Positions 1 through 4,948 of a stretch of 5,450 nt of DNA are shown in pieces. Below the pieces are notes generated by a model. It did not search any database and had not been told where the DNA came from. It was given only the letters and a program-made list of their open reading frames with translations. The stretch spans positions 1 to 5,450 of the forward strand of contig CAAHEL010000077.1 of NCBI GenBank assembly GCA_900772445.1. Direction: 5' to 3'. The number at the start of each line of letters is the position of its first letter. Positions within the stretch are counted from its first letter, which is position 1. Made by a program: the position numbers and the translations under genes. The stretch is from Bacilli bacterium (GTDB lineage Bacteria > Bacillota_I > Bacilli_A > RF39 > UBA660).

Positions 1-177
1 AAAACTTGGTCTCGTCGTTCAACTATTTATCCTGATTTTATTGGTCACACTTTTGCGGTACATAATGGTAAAGAATTTATTCCTGTTTATGTAACTGAAG
101 ATATGGTAGGTCATAAATTAGGTGAATTCTCACCAACACGTAAATTTGGTGGACACGGCGAAGATAAGAAGAAATAA
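1..177 (+). CDS. rpsS: 30S ribosomal protein S19, 3' end only (5' part outside window)
   Basis: S19 sits in the head of the 30S subunit with S13 and contacts 16S rRNA near the A-site tRNA and the inter-subunit bridges. The visible 58 residues begin [13 protein letters not shown] and end GGHGEDKKK before TAA at 175-177. They contain the S19 signature, with NGKEF, then [11 protein letters not shown] at about residues 40-50 of the fragment. Compared with the roughly 92-residue Bacillus protein, about the first 30 residues lie upstream of the window. The reading frame starts at base 1 and is open throughout. It is followed 21 nt later by rplV, as in the standard S10 operon. All three Arg codons here are CGT, whereas downstream genes mostly use AGA, but the sample is too small to mean anything. 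Identity is secure; the start cannot be seen. Confidence 0.97.
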   Translation, partial: KTWSRRSTIYPDFIGHTFAVHNGKEFIPVYVTEDMVGHKLGEFSPTRKFGGHGEDKKK

Positions 178-198
178 AATTCTTAAGGGAGGATTATA

Positions 199-546
199 AT
201 GGAAAGAACTGAAGCTAAAGCAGTAGCAAAGACAGTAAGAATTGCACCTCTAAAAACTCGTTTAATTATAGATTTAATAAGAGGAAAAGATGTTAATGAA
301 GCATTTGCAATCTTAAGAAACCAACCACAAAAAGCAGCAAGAGTTGTTGAAAAAGTGTTAAAGTCTGCTACTAGTAATGCTGTTAATAATTTTGAATTAA
401 AAGAAGAAGATCTTTTCGTTAAAGCGTGCTATGTTGATGAAGGTTTAGTTATTAAAAGACCTAAAATGGATTCAAGAGGACACGTTGGAAGAAACGATCA
501 TAAAACTAGTCACATTACAGTTATTGTAAGTGAGAAAAATAAGTAA
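199..546 (+). CDS. rplV: 50S ribosomal protein L22
   Basis: L22 binds domains of 23S rRNA early in 50S assembly. Its long beta-hairpin lines the peptide exit tunnel near the constriction, the site of macrolide-resistance and arrest-peptide mutations. The 115-residue product is close to the usual 110-115. The N-terminal half is canonical ([16 protein letters not shown] at 15-30, then [15 protein letters not shown]) and so is the C-terminal strand ([11 protein letters not shown] at 102-112). The segment between, residues 85-101, is the hairpin tip. It reads [15 protein letters not shown] instead of the usual KR-x-x-PRAxGRA type, so the conserved RAxGR is replaced by DSRGH. The ATG at 199 has AAGGGAGG at 185-192, 6 nt away. 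The gene lies 21 nt after rpsS and 14 nt before rpsC. The function call is firm; the loop change is discussed as a finding. Confidence 0.97.
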   Translation: MERTEAKAVAKTVRIAPLKTRLIIDLIRGKDVNEAFAILRNQPQKAARVVEKVLKSATSNAVNNFELKEEDLFVKACYVDEGLVIKRPKMDSRGHVGRNDHKTSHITVIVSEKNK

Positions 547-547
547 A

Positions 548-552
548 GGAGG
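548..552 (+). promoter_or_regulatory. Shine-Dalgarno site deciding the rpsC start
   Basis: GGAGG, within AAAGGAGGG at 545-553, lies 8 nt before the ATG at 561 and only 2 nt before an in-frame ATG at 555. The spacing, and the family's MGQKVSP-type N terminus, select 561. The site begins inside the rplV stop codon region, so ribosomes ending rplV finish next to it. Confidence 0.85.
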
Positions 553-560
553 GAATGTTA

Positions 561-1229
561 ATGGGACAAAAAGTTAGTCCAATAGGACTTAGAATTGGTA
601 TCAATAAAGACTGGGAAAGCAAATGGTATGCTGAAAAAGATTTCGCTAAAAACTTAAATAATGATAACAAAATCAGAAAATACTTATTTAAGAAATTTAA
701 ATTAGCAGGTGTTTCTCAAATTATTATCGAAAGAAATGCTAAAAGATGTGAAATTTATATCCACGCTTCAAAACCAGGATTAATTATTGGTCAAAGTGGT
801 GTAGAAATTGAAAAAGTTAAAAAAGAAGTTTCTAAATTAGTTAATGAAGAAGTACAAATTTCAGTTGTTGAAATTAAAAACCCAGATTTAGTTGCACAAT
901 TAGTTGCAGATAATATTGCCCATAACATAGAAAATCGTGTTTCATTTAGAGTAGCACAAAAGAAAGCTATTAGAAATACAATGAAAGCTGGTGCTAAAGG
1001 AATTAAGACTTTAGTATCAGGAAGATTAGGAGGAGCAGATATTGCTCGTGGTGAAGGATATTCTGAAGGAACTATTCCACTACATACTTTAAGAGCAGAT
1101 ATTGATTATGCTACTTCTGAAGCAGATACTACATATGGTAAAATCGGTGTAAAGGTATGGATCTATAAAGGTGAAATACTTGAAAAGGGAGGTAATTCTA
1201 ATGTTAATGCCAAAAAGAACAAAGCATAG
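561..1229 (+). CDS. rpsC: 30S ribosomal protein S3
   Basis: S3 lies at the mRNA entry channel of the 30S head and, with S4 and S5, supports the ribosome's mRNA helicase activity. The 222-residue product has the expected parts: the N-terminal [13 protein letters not shown], a KH type 2 domain with the GxxG loop GQSG at 77-80 (Bacillus has GKGG), and the conserved C-terminal domain with [14 protein letters not shown] (152-165) and [21 protein letters not shown] (starting at 173). At the helicase-associated segment it reads FRVAQKK (129-135), where relatives have FRRAxK, so the second Arg is Val. The start is ATG 561, not the in-frame ATG 555, which is too close to the ribosome binding site. The last 29 nt overlap rplP: the S3 tail [13 protein letters not shown] is encoded by the rplP ribosome binding site and start region. 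The stop is TAG. Confidence 0.97.
   Translation: MGQKVSPIGLRIGINKDWESKWYAEKDFAKNLNNDNKIRKYLFKKFKLAGVSQIIIERNAKRCEIYIHASKPGLIIGQSGVEIEKVKKEVSKLVNEEVQISVVEIKNPDLVAQLVADNIAHNIENRVSFRVAQKKAIRNTMKAGAKGIKTLVSGRLGGADIARGEGYSEGTIPLHTLRADIDYATSEADTTYGKIGVKVWIYKGEILEKGGNSNVNAKKNKA
1183..1192 (+). promoter_or_regulatory. Shine-Dalgarno site of rplP, inside rpsC
   Basis: AAAAGGGAGG lies 8 nt before the rplP ATG at 1201 and is wholly inside the rpsC coding sequence, where part of it is read as Lys-Gly-Gly (S3 residues 209-211). It supports the start at 1201 over the upstream in-frame GTG at 1171, which has no such site and would add ten residues not found in the family. Confidence 0.85.
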
Positions 1230-1629
1230 AAAAACTTTCCGTGTAAAATATGATGGAAAAGCAAAAGGTAATACAGAACTACATTTTGGTGAATATGGTT
1301 TAATGGCAAAAGAAGGTGCATGGATCACAAGTCAACAAATTGAAGCAGCTCGTATTGCTATGACAAGATATATGAAACGTGGAGGTAGAGTATGGATTAA
1401 TATATTCCCTAATCTATCTTTAACAAAGAAACCTTTAGAAACTAGACAAGGTAAAGGTAAAGGTAATCCAGAAGTTTGGGTTGCTGTTGTAAAAGAAGGT
1501 AAAATTATGTTTGAAATCGGTGAAATCGATGAAGCTACTGCTAGAGAAGCTTTAAGATTAGCATCACATAAATTACCTATTAAGTGCAAATTCGTAAAGA
1601 AAGAAAGTGGTGAAAATAATGAAAAATAG
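1201..1629 (+). CDS. rplP: 50S ribosomal protein L16
   Basis: L16 is a late-assembling 50S protein that contacts the A-site and P-site tRNA elbow region and helps organise 23S rRNA near the peptidyl transferase centre. The product has 142 residues, close to the 144 of Bacillus. Landmarks are the start [17 protein letters not shown] (29-34), [20 protein letters not shown] (starting at 46, including signature 1), the loop [13 protein letters not shown] (81-93) in place of the usual RMGxGKG signature 2, and [14 protein letters not shown] (115-128). Two conserved loops differ from relatives: IFPDKP-type is IFPNLS here, and RMG is RQG. The gene starts inside rpsC (29-nt overlap) and its end overlaps rpmC by 11 nt, so it is probably translationally coupled at both ends. 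The next in-frame ATG, at 1207, would be 14 nt from the ribosome binding site and remove two family residues. Confidence 0.97.
   Translation: MLMPKRTKHRKTFRVKYDGKAKGNTELHFGEYGLMAKEGAWITSQQIEAARIAMTRYMKRGGRVWINIFPNLSLTKKPLETRQGKGKGNPEVWVAVVKEGKIMFEIGEIDEATAREALRLASHKLPIKCKFVKKESGENNEK
1602..1613 (+). promoter_or_regulatory. Weak ribosome binding site of rpmC, inside rplP
   Basis: AGAAAGTGGTGA resembles the full anti-Shine-Dalgarno complement but lacks the GGAGG core. Only GGTGA (1609-1613) pairs continuously, and it ends 5 nt before the ATG at 1619. This is the only gene in the window without a GGAG core. Because rpmC also starts inside rplP, its translation probably depends on ribosomes arriving from rplP. 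Confidence 0.6.
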
Positions 1630-1813
1630 TGAAATTAGAAAGTTAACCACTGAAGAAATCAATAAAAAAATTGATGAATGTAAAGAAGAATTATTTAATC
1701 TTCGTATGAAACAAGCAACAGGTTCTTTAGAAAAACCATCTAGAATTAAAGAATTAAGAAAATTAGTTGCTAGATTAAAGACAATTCTTAGAGAAAGAGA
1801 AATACAAGGTTAA
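1619..1813 (+). CDS. rpmC: 50S ribosomal protein L29
   Basis: L29 is a small two-helix protein at the exit of the peptide tunnel beside L23, part of the docking area for SRP and trigger factor. The 64-residue product matches the family length and pattern: [14 protein letters not shown], then [20 protein letters not shown] (23-42), then the signature helix [20 protein letters not shown] (42-61). The ATG at 1619 gives the standard N terminus. An in-frame GTG at 1607 would add four residues and destroy the proposed ribosome binding site. The first 11 nt overlap the end of rplP, with the rplP stop TAG at 1627-1629. The ribosome binding site is weak, which suggests coupling. The gene is followed 17 nt later by rpsQ. 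Confidence 0.96.
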   Translation: MKNSEIRKLTTEEINKKIDECKEELFNLRMKQATGSLEKPSRIKELRKLVARLKTILREREIQG

Positions 1814-1830
1814 AAGGAGGAAATGTCCTT
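1814..1830 (+). promoter_or_regulatory. Small hairpin covering the rpsQ ribosome binding site (tentative)
   Basis: The rpmC–rpsQ gap is almost entirely a short inverted repeat: AAGGA (1814-1818) can pair with TCCTT (1826-1830) across a 7-nt loop. One arm is the 5' part of the strong Shine-Dalgarno sequence AAAAGGAGG, and the other directly precedes the rpsQ ATG. Five base pairs are marginal, so this is only a possible modulator of rpsQ initiation. Confidence 0.3.
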
Positions 1831-2094
1831 ATGAATAATGAACAATTAAAACGTGAATTAGTTGGAGTTGTTGTAAGTGATAAAGCTAATAAAACTATTA
1901 CAGTTAAAGTTGAAACTTACAAAAAAGACCCAAAATATGGAAAAAGAATCAAATATTCTAAGAAATATACAGCTCATGACGAAGAAAATGTTGCTAAAAT
2001 TGGTGACAAAGTTCGTTTAGTTGCGACTAGACCATTATCTAAAACTAAAAGATATGAACTAAAAGAAGTAATTGAAAAAGCTGTAGTTCTATAA
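1831..2094 (+). CDS. rpsQ: 30S ribosomal protein S17
   Basis: S17 is a primary 16S rRNA-binding protein of the 30S body with an OB fold that helps nucleate 5'-domain assembly. The 87-residue length is normal. The sequence shows [17 protein letters not shown] (12-28), [13 protein letters not shown] (49-61), and the S17 signature [13 protein letters not shown] (58-70). Ala65 occupies the site where the family normally has Glu, Gln or Lys, a minor deviation. The ATG at 1831 is 10 nt after GGAGG at 1816-1820, a slightly long spacing. The gap also carries the small hairpin and an ATG at 1823 that opens a three-codon frame. The gap to rpmC is 17 nt and to rplN 24 nt. Identity is firm. Confidence 0.97.
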   Translation: MNNEQLKRELVGVVVSDKANKTITVKVETYKKDPKYGKRIKYSKKYTAHDEENVAKIGDKVRLVATRPLSKTKRYELKEVIEKAVVL

Positions 2095-2118
2095 TTTAGT
2101 TGGAAGGAGGAAATAAAA

Positions 2119-2487
2119 ATGGTACAACAAGAAAGTATATTAAAAGTAGCAGATAACTGTGGAGCTCGTGAATTATTAGTAATTAGAGTTCTTGGTGGAA
2201 GCAAAGTTAAAACGGGAAATATTGGAGATATAGTTGTTGGTACAGTAAAAAAAGCTACTCCTAATGGTAATATTAAAAAAGGTAAAGTTGTAAAAGCCGT
2301 AATCGTTAGAAGTAAGTTTGGTGTAAGAAGAGAAGACGGTAGCTATATTAAATTTGATGATAATGCTTGCGTTATTATTAAAGATGATAAGAGCCCAGTA
2401 GGAACTCGTGTTTTGGGACCAGTAGCACGTGAACTTAGAGATAAAGATTTCACTAAAATCGTAAGTTTAGCTAAAGATGTGCTATAA
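2119..2487 (+). CDS. rplN: 50S ribosomal protein L14
   Basis: L14 lies on the subunit interface of the 50S, forms part of bridge B8 with 16S rRNA, and is the docking site for silencing factor RsfS where that is present. The 122-residue product has the standard length and is one of the most canonical proteins here: [17 protein letters not shown] (11-27), the signature region [17 protein letters not shown] (60-76) leading to FDDNACVII (79-87), [19 protein letters not shown] (starting at 89) and [10 protein letters not shown] at the end. The ATG at 2119 follows AAGGAGG (2104-2110) by 8 nt. The gene is 24 nt after rpsQ and 26 nt before rplX. Its last codons plus stop form the TATAAT of the candidate promoter described separately. 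Confidence 0.98.
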   Translation: MVQQESILKVADNCGARELLVIRVLGGSKVKTGNIGDIVVGTVKKATPNGNIKKGKVVKAVIVRSKFGVRREDGSYIKFDDNACVIIKDDKSPVGTRVLGPVARELRDKDFTKIVSLAKDVL

Positions 2488-2488
2488 T
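2480..2488 (+). promoter_or_regulatory. Extended -10-like sequence before rplX (tentative internal promoter)
   Basis: TGCTATAAT is a perfect TGn plus TATAAT extended -10 spanning the end of rplN. Initiation about 7 nt downstream would give a short leader that still includes the rplX ribosome binding site at 2500-2506. No TTGACA-like -35 is seen at 16-18 bp spacing. TATAAT also appears by chance elsewhere in this A+T-rich window (for example 2090-2095), so support is weak. Confidence 0.25.
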
Positions 2489-2499
2489 CCCCTAATAAT

Positions 2500-2506
2500 A
2501 AGGAGG
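2500..2506 (+). promoter_or_regulatory. Shine-Dalgarno site supporting the rplX GTG start
   Basis: AAGGAGG lies 7 nt before GTG at 2514. No in-frame ATG occurs until well inside the KOW-domain protein, so this strong site confirms GTG as the initiator, the only non-ATG start among the complete genes. Confidence 0.85.
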
Positions 2507-2513
2507 AAATATC

Positions 2514-2819
2514 GTGAGACTAAAAAAAGGTGATAAAGTTATAGTTGTTGCTGGATCAAACAAAGGTAAAGAAGGTACTATTTCTGCAGTTCTTGAAGAA
2601 AAAGTAGTAGTTTCTGGTGTTAACTTAAGAAAGAAACACTTAAAACCTAAAAATAACAATGGAACAGGTGAAATCGTTGAAGTTGAAGCACCTATCCACG
2701 CATCTAATGTAATGTTATTAGATCCAAAAACTAAAAAACCAACTAGAGTAAGAATCGAAAGAGACGAAAAAGGAAATAAAATTAGAATAGCAAAAAAATC
2801 TAATCAAAAGATTGATTAA
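2514..2819 (+). CDS. rplX: 50S ribosomal protein L24
   Basis: L24 is an assembly-initiating 50S protein that binds near the 5' end of 23S rRNA, with a loop close to the tunnel exit. The 101-residue product has the KOW/SH3 domain and L24 signature at its N terminus ([19 protein letters not shown] at 4-22), then [10 protein letters not shown], the conserved [20 protein letters not shown], and a basic C-terminal tail. The length matches the 103 residues of Bacillus. The start is GTG, backed by a strong ribosome binding site 7 nt upstream. The gene follows rplN by 26 nt and precedes rplE by 20 nt, the standard L14–L24–L5 order. Nothing in the sequence is abnormal apart from the start codon. Confidence 0.97.
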   Translation: MRLKKGDKVIVVAGSNKGKEGTISAVLEEKVVVSGVNLRKKHLKPKNNNGTGEIVEVEAPIHASNVMLLDPKTKKPTRVRIERDEKGNKIRIAKKSNQKID

Positions 2820-2839
2820 TTTGGAAGGAGGGTGGACTA

Positions 2840-3379
2840 ATGAACCGCCTAGAAGAAAAATATAGAAATGAAGTTGTTCCAAGTTTAATAGAAAAACATG
2901 GTTATAAGACACCTATGTTGGTTCCAAAAATCGAAAAGGTAGTAATTAATATCGGTGTTGGTGATGCTGTAGCAAATTCTAAAATGTTAGAAGCAGCATT
3001 ATCTGATTTAGAAAAAATTACAGGTCAAAAACCAGTAGAAACAAAAGCAAAAAAATCAATTGCATCATTTAAAGTAAGAGAAGGACACAAAATTGGTTGT
3101 AAAGTTACTTTAAGAGGAGACAATATGTATGAATTTTTAGATAAATTAATATCTATAGCACTTCCTCGTGTAAGAGACTTTAGAGGAGTATCTCCTAAAA
3201 GCTTTGACGGAAGAGGTAATTATACATTAGGAATTAAAGAACAATTAATATTCCCAGAAATCAATTTTGATGAAGTAGTAAAAGTAAGAGGTATGGATAT
3301 CGTTATTGTTACTACTGCTAGAAATAATGAAGAAGCATTTGATTTATTAAAAGAACTTGGAGTTCCTTTTAGGAAATAA
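2840..3379 (+). CDS. rplE: 50S ribosomal protein L5
   Basis: L5 binds 5S rRNA, joins L18 and 5S in the 5S RNP of the central protuberance, and contacts the P-site tRNA and S13 bridge. The 179-residue product has the family's standard length. Visible landmarks are the N-terminal [28 protein letters not shown] (29-43), the L5 signature around [16 protein letters not shown] (57-72), [10 protein letters not shown] (77-86), PRVRDFRGV, and the [16 protein letters not shown] segment, ending in [11 protein letters not shown]. The ATG at 2840 is preceded by AAGGAGG (2825-2831) with 8-nt spacing. The gap to rplX is 20 nt and to the S14 gene 12 nt. In E. coli this region carries the S8 repressor target; no convincing copy of that structure is seen here, and none is expected in Bacillota. 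Confidence 0.98.
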   Translation: MNRLEEKYRNEVVPSLIEKHGYKTPMLVPKIEKVVINIGVGDAVANSKMLEAALSDLEKITGQKPVETKAKKSIASFKVREGHKIGCKVTLRGDNMYEFLDKLISIALPRVRDFRGVSPKSFDGRGNYTLGIKEQLIFPEINFDEVVKVRGMDIVIVTTARNNEEAFDLLKELGVPFRK

Positions 3380-3391
3380 GGGAGGAAAACA

Positions 3392-3577
3392 ATGGCAAAA
3401 AAGTCAATGATTGTTAAATCACAAAGAAAACCAAAATTTAAAGTTAGAGAATATACTCGTTGCGAAAGATGTGGAAGACCACACGCAGTAATGAGTAAGT
3501 TTGGTGTTTGCCGTATTTGTTTTAGAGAATTAGCTTATAAAGGACAAATACCAGGCGTAAAAAAATCAAGTTGGTAG
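3392..3577 (+). CDS. rpsN: 30S ribosomal protein S14, zinc-binding type
   Basis: S14 is a late-binding protein of the 30S head next to S3 and S10. This is the short 61-residue zinc form (often called rpsZ or rpsN1) of many Bacillota, Actinomycetota, Thermus and others, not the roughly 100-residue form of E. coli. The four zinc ligands are present: Cys24, Cys27, Cys40 and Cys43 in CERC and CRIC. The flanking [23 protein letters not shown] and [16 protein letters not shown] are near-identical to Bacillus. The ATG at 3392 lies 6 nt after GGAGG (3381-3385). The gene sits 12 nt after rplE and 31 nt before rpsH, the usual spc position. The zinc form is often paired elsewhere in the genome with a zinc-independent paralogue; that cannot be judged here. 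Confidence 0.98.
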   Translation: MAKKSMIVKSQRKPKFKVREYTRCERCGRPHAVMSKFGVCRICFRELAYKGQIPGVKKSSW

Positions 3578-3608
3578 AAATACCTATTAATAAGAAGGAG
3601 GGATTTTA

Positions 3609-4001
3609 ATGACAGATCCAATCGCAGATATGCTTACAAGAATTCGTAATGCAAACCGCAATCGTGCTAAAACTGTTAGTATGCCGTCTTCTAAAATGAA
3701 AGAAGAAATTGCTAAAATTTTAAAGAACGAAGGTTTCATTGAAGAATTTAGTATAGAAAAAAATGAAGTTCAAAATACTTTAACATTAACTTTAAAATAT
3801 GGACAAAAGAAAGAAAGAGTAATTACTGAATTAAAAAGAGTTTCAAAACCAGGTCTTAGAGTTTACTCAAAAGCAGAAGACTTACCAAGAGTATTAAATG
3901 GTTTAGGAATTGCTATTATATCTACACCAAATGGAGTTTTAACTGATAAAGAAGCTCGTAAACAAAACGTTGGTGGAGAAGTAATTGCTTATATTTGGTA
4001 G
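3609..4001 (+). CDS. rpsH: 30S ribosomal protein S8
   Basis: S8 is a primary 16S rRNA-binding protein (helix 21) at the core of the 30S platform; in E. coli it also represses the spc operon. The 130-residue product starts [15 protein letters not shown] and keeps [51 protein letters not shown] and the C-terminal signature [14 protein letters not shown] (103-116), ending GGEVIAYIW. Most relatives have STS in that signature and this one has STP, which the family pattern allows. The ATG at 3609 follows AAGGAGG (3595-3601) by 7 nt. The 31-nt gap before it is the longest in the window and shows no terminator or other structure. The TAG stop is part of the ribosome binding site of rplF. Confidence 0.98.
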   Translation: MTDPIADMLTRIRNANRNRAKTVSMPSSKMKEEIAKILKNEGFIEEFSIEKNEVQNTLTLTLKYGQKKERVITELKRVSKPGLRVYSKAEDLPRVLNGLGIAIISTPNGVLTDKEARKQNVGGEVIAYIW

Positions 4002-4005
4002 GAGG
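4000..4005 (+). promoter_or_regulatory. rplF Shine-Dalgarno site fused to the rpsH stop codon
   Basis: AGGAGG overlaps the last two bases of the rpsH stop (TAG at 3999-4001) and lies 5 nt before the rplF ATG at 4011. Ribosomes terminating on rpsH sit directly over the next initiation site, an arrangement suited to coupled translation of S8 and L6. Confidence 0.75.
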
Positions 4006-4010
4006 GTATT

Positions 4011-4550
4011 ATGAGTAGAATTGGAAAAAGAGTTTTGCTAATACCTGAAGGTGTTAATGTTACAGTTGAAGGAAAAAAAGTAACAGTTAAAGGTCCAAAA
4101 GGAGAATTATCATTAGATTTAGTTAAGAATATCGGAGTAAATGTTAATGGTAATGAATTAACTGTTGAAAAATTAAAAGATGATAAAATTGCTAACCAAA
4201 TGCAAGGTACAACAAATGCTAATATTAATAATATGATTATTGGTGTTAGTCAAGGTTATACTAAAGGATTAGAAATTATTGGTGTTGGTTATCGTTTTGC
4301 TGTAAGTGGAAATGTACTTACAATTAATGCTGGTTATTCTCATCCAGTAAAATTAGATGTACCTACAGGACTTTCAGTAAAAGCAATTAGTAATACTGAA
4401 ATTGAAATATCTGGAATAGATAAAGTTGCAGTTGGAGAATTTGCGGCAAATATTAGAAAAGTTAGACAACCAGAACCATATAAAGGTAAAGGTATCAGAC
4501 TTAAAGGTGAATATGTTCGTCGTAAAGAAGGTAAGAAAGCATCTAAATAA
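4011..4550 (+). CDS. rplF: 50S ribosomal protein L6
   Basis: L6 binds 23S rRNA near the sarcin-ricin loop and the factor-binding site and is needed for late 50S assembly. The 179-residue product has the duplicated L6 fold. MSRIGKR and VKGPKGEL (26-33) mark the first domain; [16 protein letters not shown] (86-101), NAGYSHPV (106-113), [12 protein letters not shown] (142-153) and the signature PEPYKGKGI (154-162) mark the second, ending in a basic tail. In the inter-domain helix the usual GTTRALxNN-like motif reads GTTNANINN (66-74), replacing Arg and Leu. The ATG at 4011 is 9 nt after rpsH, with its ribosome binding site overlapping that stop. Translation ends with tandem stops TAA TAA (4548-4553). 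rplR follows 20 nt after the first stop. Confidence 0.97.
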   Translation: MSRIGKRVLLIPEGVNVTVEGKKVTVKGPKGELSLDLVKNIGVNVNGNELTVEKLKDDKIANQMQGTTNANINNMIIGVSQGYTKGLEIIGVGYRFAVSGNVLTINAGYSHPVKLDVPTGLSVKAISNTEIEISGIDKVAVGEFAANIRKVRQPEPYKGKGIRLKGEYVRRKEGKKASK

Positions 4551-4570
4551 TAAGTAAAGGAGAAGCACTT

Positions 4571-4933
4571 ATGATAAAGAAAGTTTCAAGAAATGAATTG
4601 CGTTTAGAAAGACATTCAAGAATTAGAAAAGATCTTGCAGGAACTGCTGAAAGACCTAGACTTAATGTATTTAGATCAAACGCAAACATTACAGCACAAA
4701 TCATCGATGATGAAAAAGGTGTAACTTTAGTTAGTGCATCATCTTTAGAAAAAGAATTAAATCTAAAGAATGGTGGAAATGTTGAAGCTGCTAAAGTTAT
4801 TGGTGCTGAAATTGCAAAAAGAGCAAAAAAAGCAAAAATTAATAAAGTAGTATTCGATAGAGGTGGCTACTTATATCACGGACGTGTTAAAGCACTTGCT
4901 GAAGCTGCTCGTGAAAATGGATTAGAATTCTAA
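4571..4933 (+). CDS. rplR: 50S ribosomal protein L18
   Basis: L18 binds 5S rRNA with L5 and brings it into the central protuberance. The 120-residue product matches Bacillus in length and pattern: an Arg/Lys-rich N-terminal tail that binds 5[18 protein letters not shown] (24-40), [17 protein letters not shown] (starting near 42), [15 protein letters not shown], and the terminal [16 protein letters not shown] (95-110 region), ending AARENGLEF. The ATG at 4571 is preceded by AAAGGAG (4556-4562) at 8 nt, slightly weaker than most sites here. The gene ends with tandem TAA TAA (4931-4936), and the second stop overlaps the ribosome binding site of rpsE. Identity is firm and nothing is abnormal. Confidence 0.98.
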   Translation: MIKKVSRNELRLERHSRIRKDLAGTAERPRLNVFRSNANITAQIIDDEKGVTLVSASSLEKELNLKNGGNVEAAKVIGAEIAKRAKKAKINKVVFDRGGYLYHGRVKALAEAARENGLEF

Positions 4934-4934
4934 T

Positions 4935-4941
4935 AAGGAGG
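4935..4941 (+). promoter_or_regulatory. Shine-Dalgarno site fixing the rpsE start
   Basis: AAGGAGG lies 7 nt before ATG at 4949. It shows that the long N-terminal extension of S5 is really translated, because no other plausible start with a ribosome binding site occurs nearer the conserved domain. Confidence 0.85.
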
Positions 4942-4948
4942 AAAACTT

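Noticed and set aside
195..200. TATAAT just before rplV as a -10 box
   Set aside because: It overlaps the rplV start codon, has no -35 partner, and would give a transcript lacking the ribosome binding site.
451..504. Compensated frameshift as the cause of the odd L22 loop
   Set aside because: Neither alternative frame restores a PRAxGRA-like sequence: one reads [10 protein letters not shown] and the other hits a stop. The substitution is therefore probably real.
555..560. Earlier in-frame ATG for rpsC (adds Met-Leu)
   Set aside because: It is only 2 nt from GGAGG, and the S3 family starts MGQKV at the next ATG (561), which has normal spacing.
1171..1200. Upstream GTG start for rplP (ten extra residues)
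   Set aside because: No ribosome binding site, and the extension translates the real Shine-Dalgarno site; L16 proteins begin MLxPKR, which fits ATG 1201.
1089..1328. Minus-strand open frame across the rpsC/rplP junction
   Set aside because: It is opposite two certain ribosomal genes, has no ribosome binding site or recognisable protein pattern, and arises from codon bias. The same applies to minus-strand frames at 1332-1589, 1974-2204, 2718-2912 and 4374-4568.
1607..1618. Upstream GTG start for rpmC (four extra residues)
   Set aside because: L29 normally begins MK-x-x-EIR, which fits ATG 1619; the GTG lies within the bases that would pair with 16S rRNA.
2072..2095. TTGAAA followed by TATAAT at the end of rpsQ as a promoter
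   Set aside because: The spacer is only 12 nt, too short for a sigma-A promoter, and there is no TG extension; the TATAAT arises from Val-Leu-stop codons.
2820..2860. E. coli-type S8 repressor site at the start of rplE
   Set aside because: The stretch shows a plain strong ribosome binding site and no helix resembling the S8 target; this control is known from gamma-proteobacteria.
3578..3608. Terminator or small gene in the longest gap (rpsN–rpsH)
   Set aside because: Only 31 nt, with no inverted repeat or T-run; it holds just the rpsH ribosome binding site.
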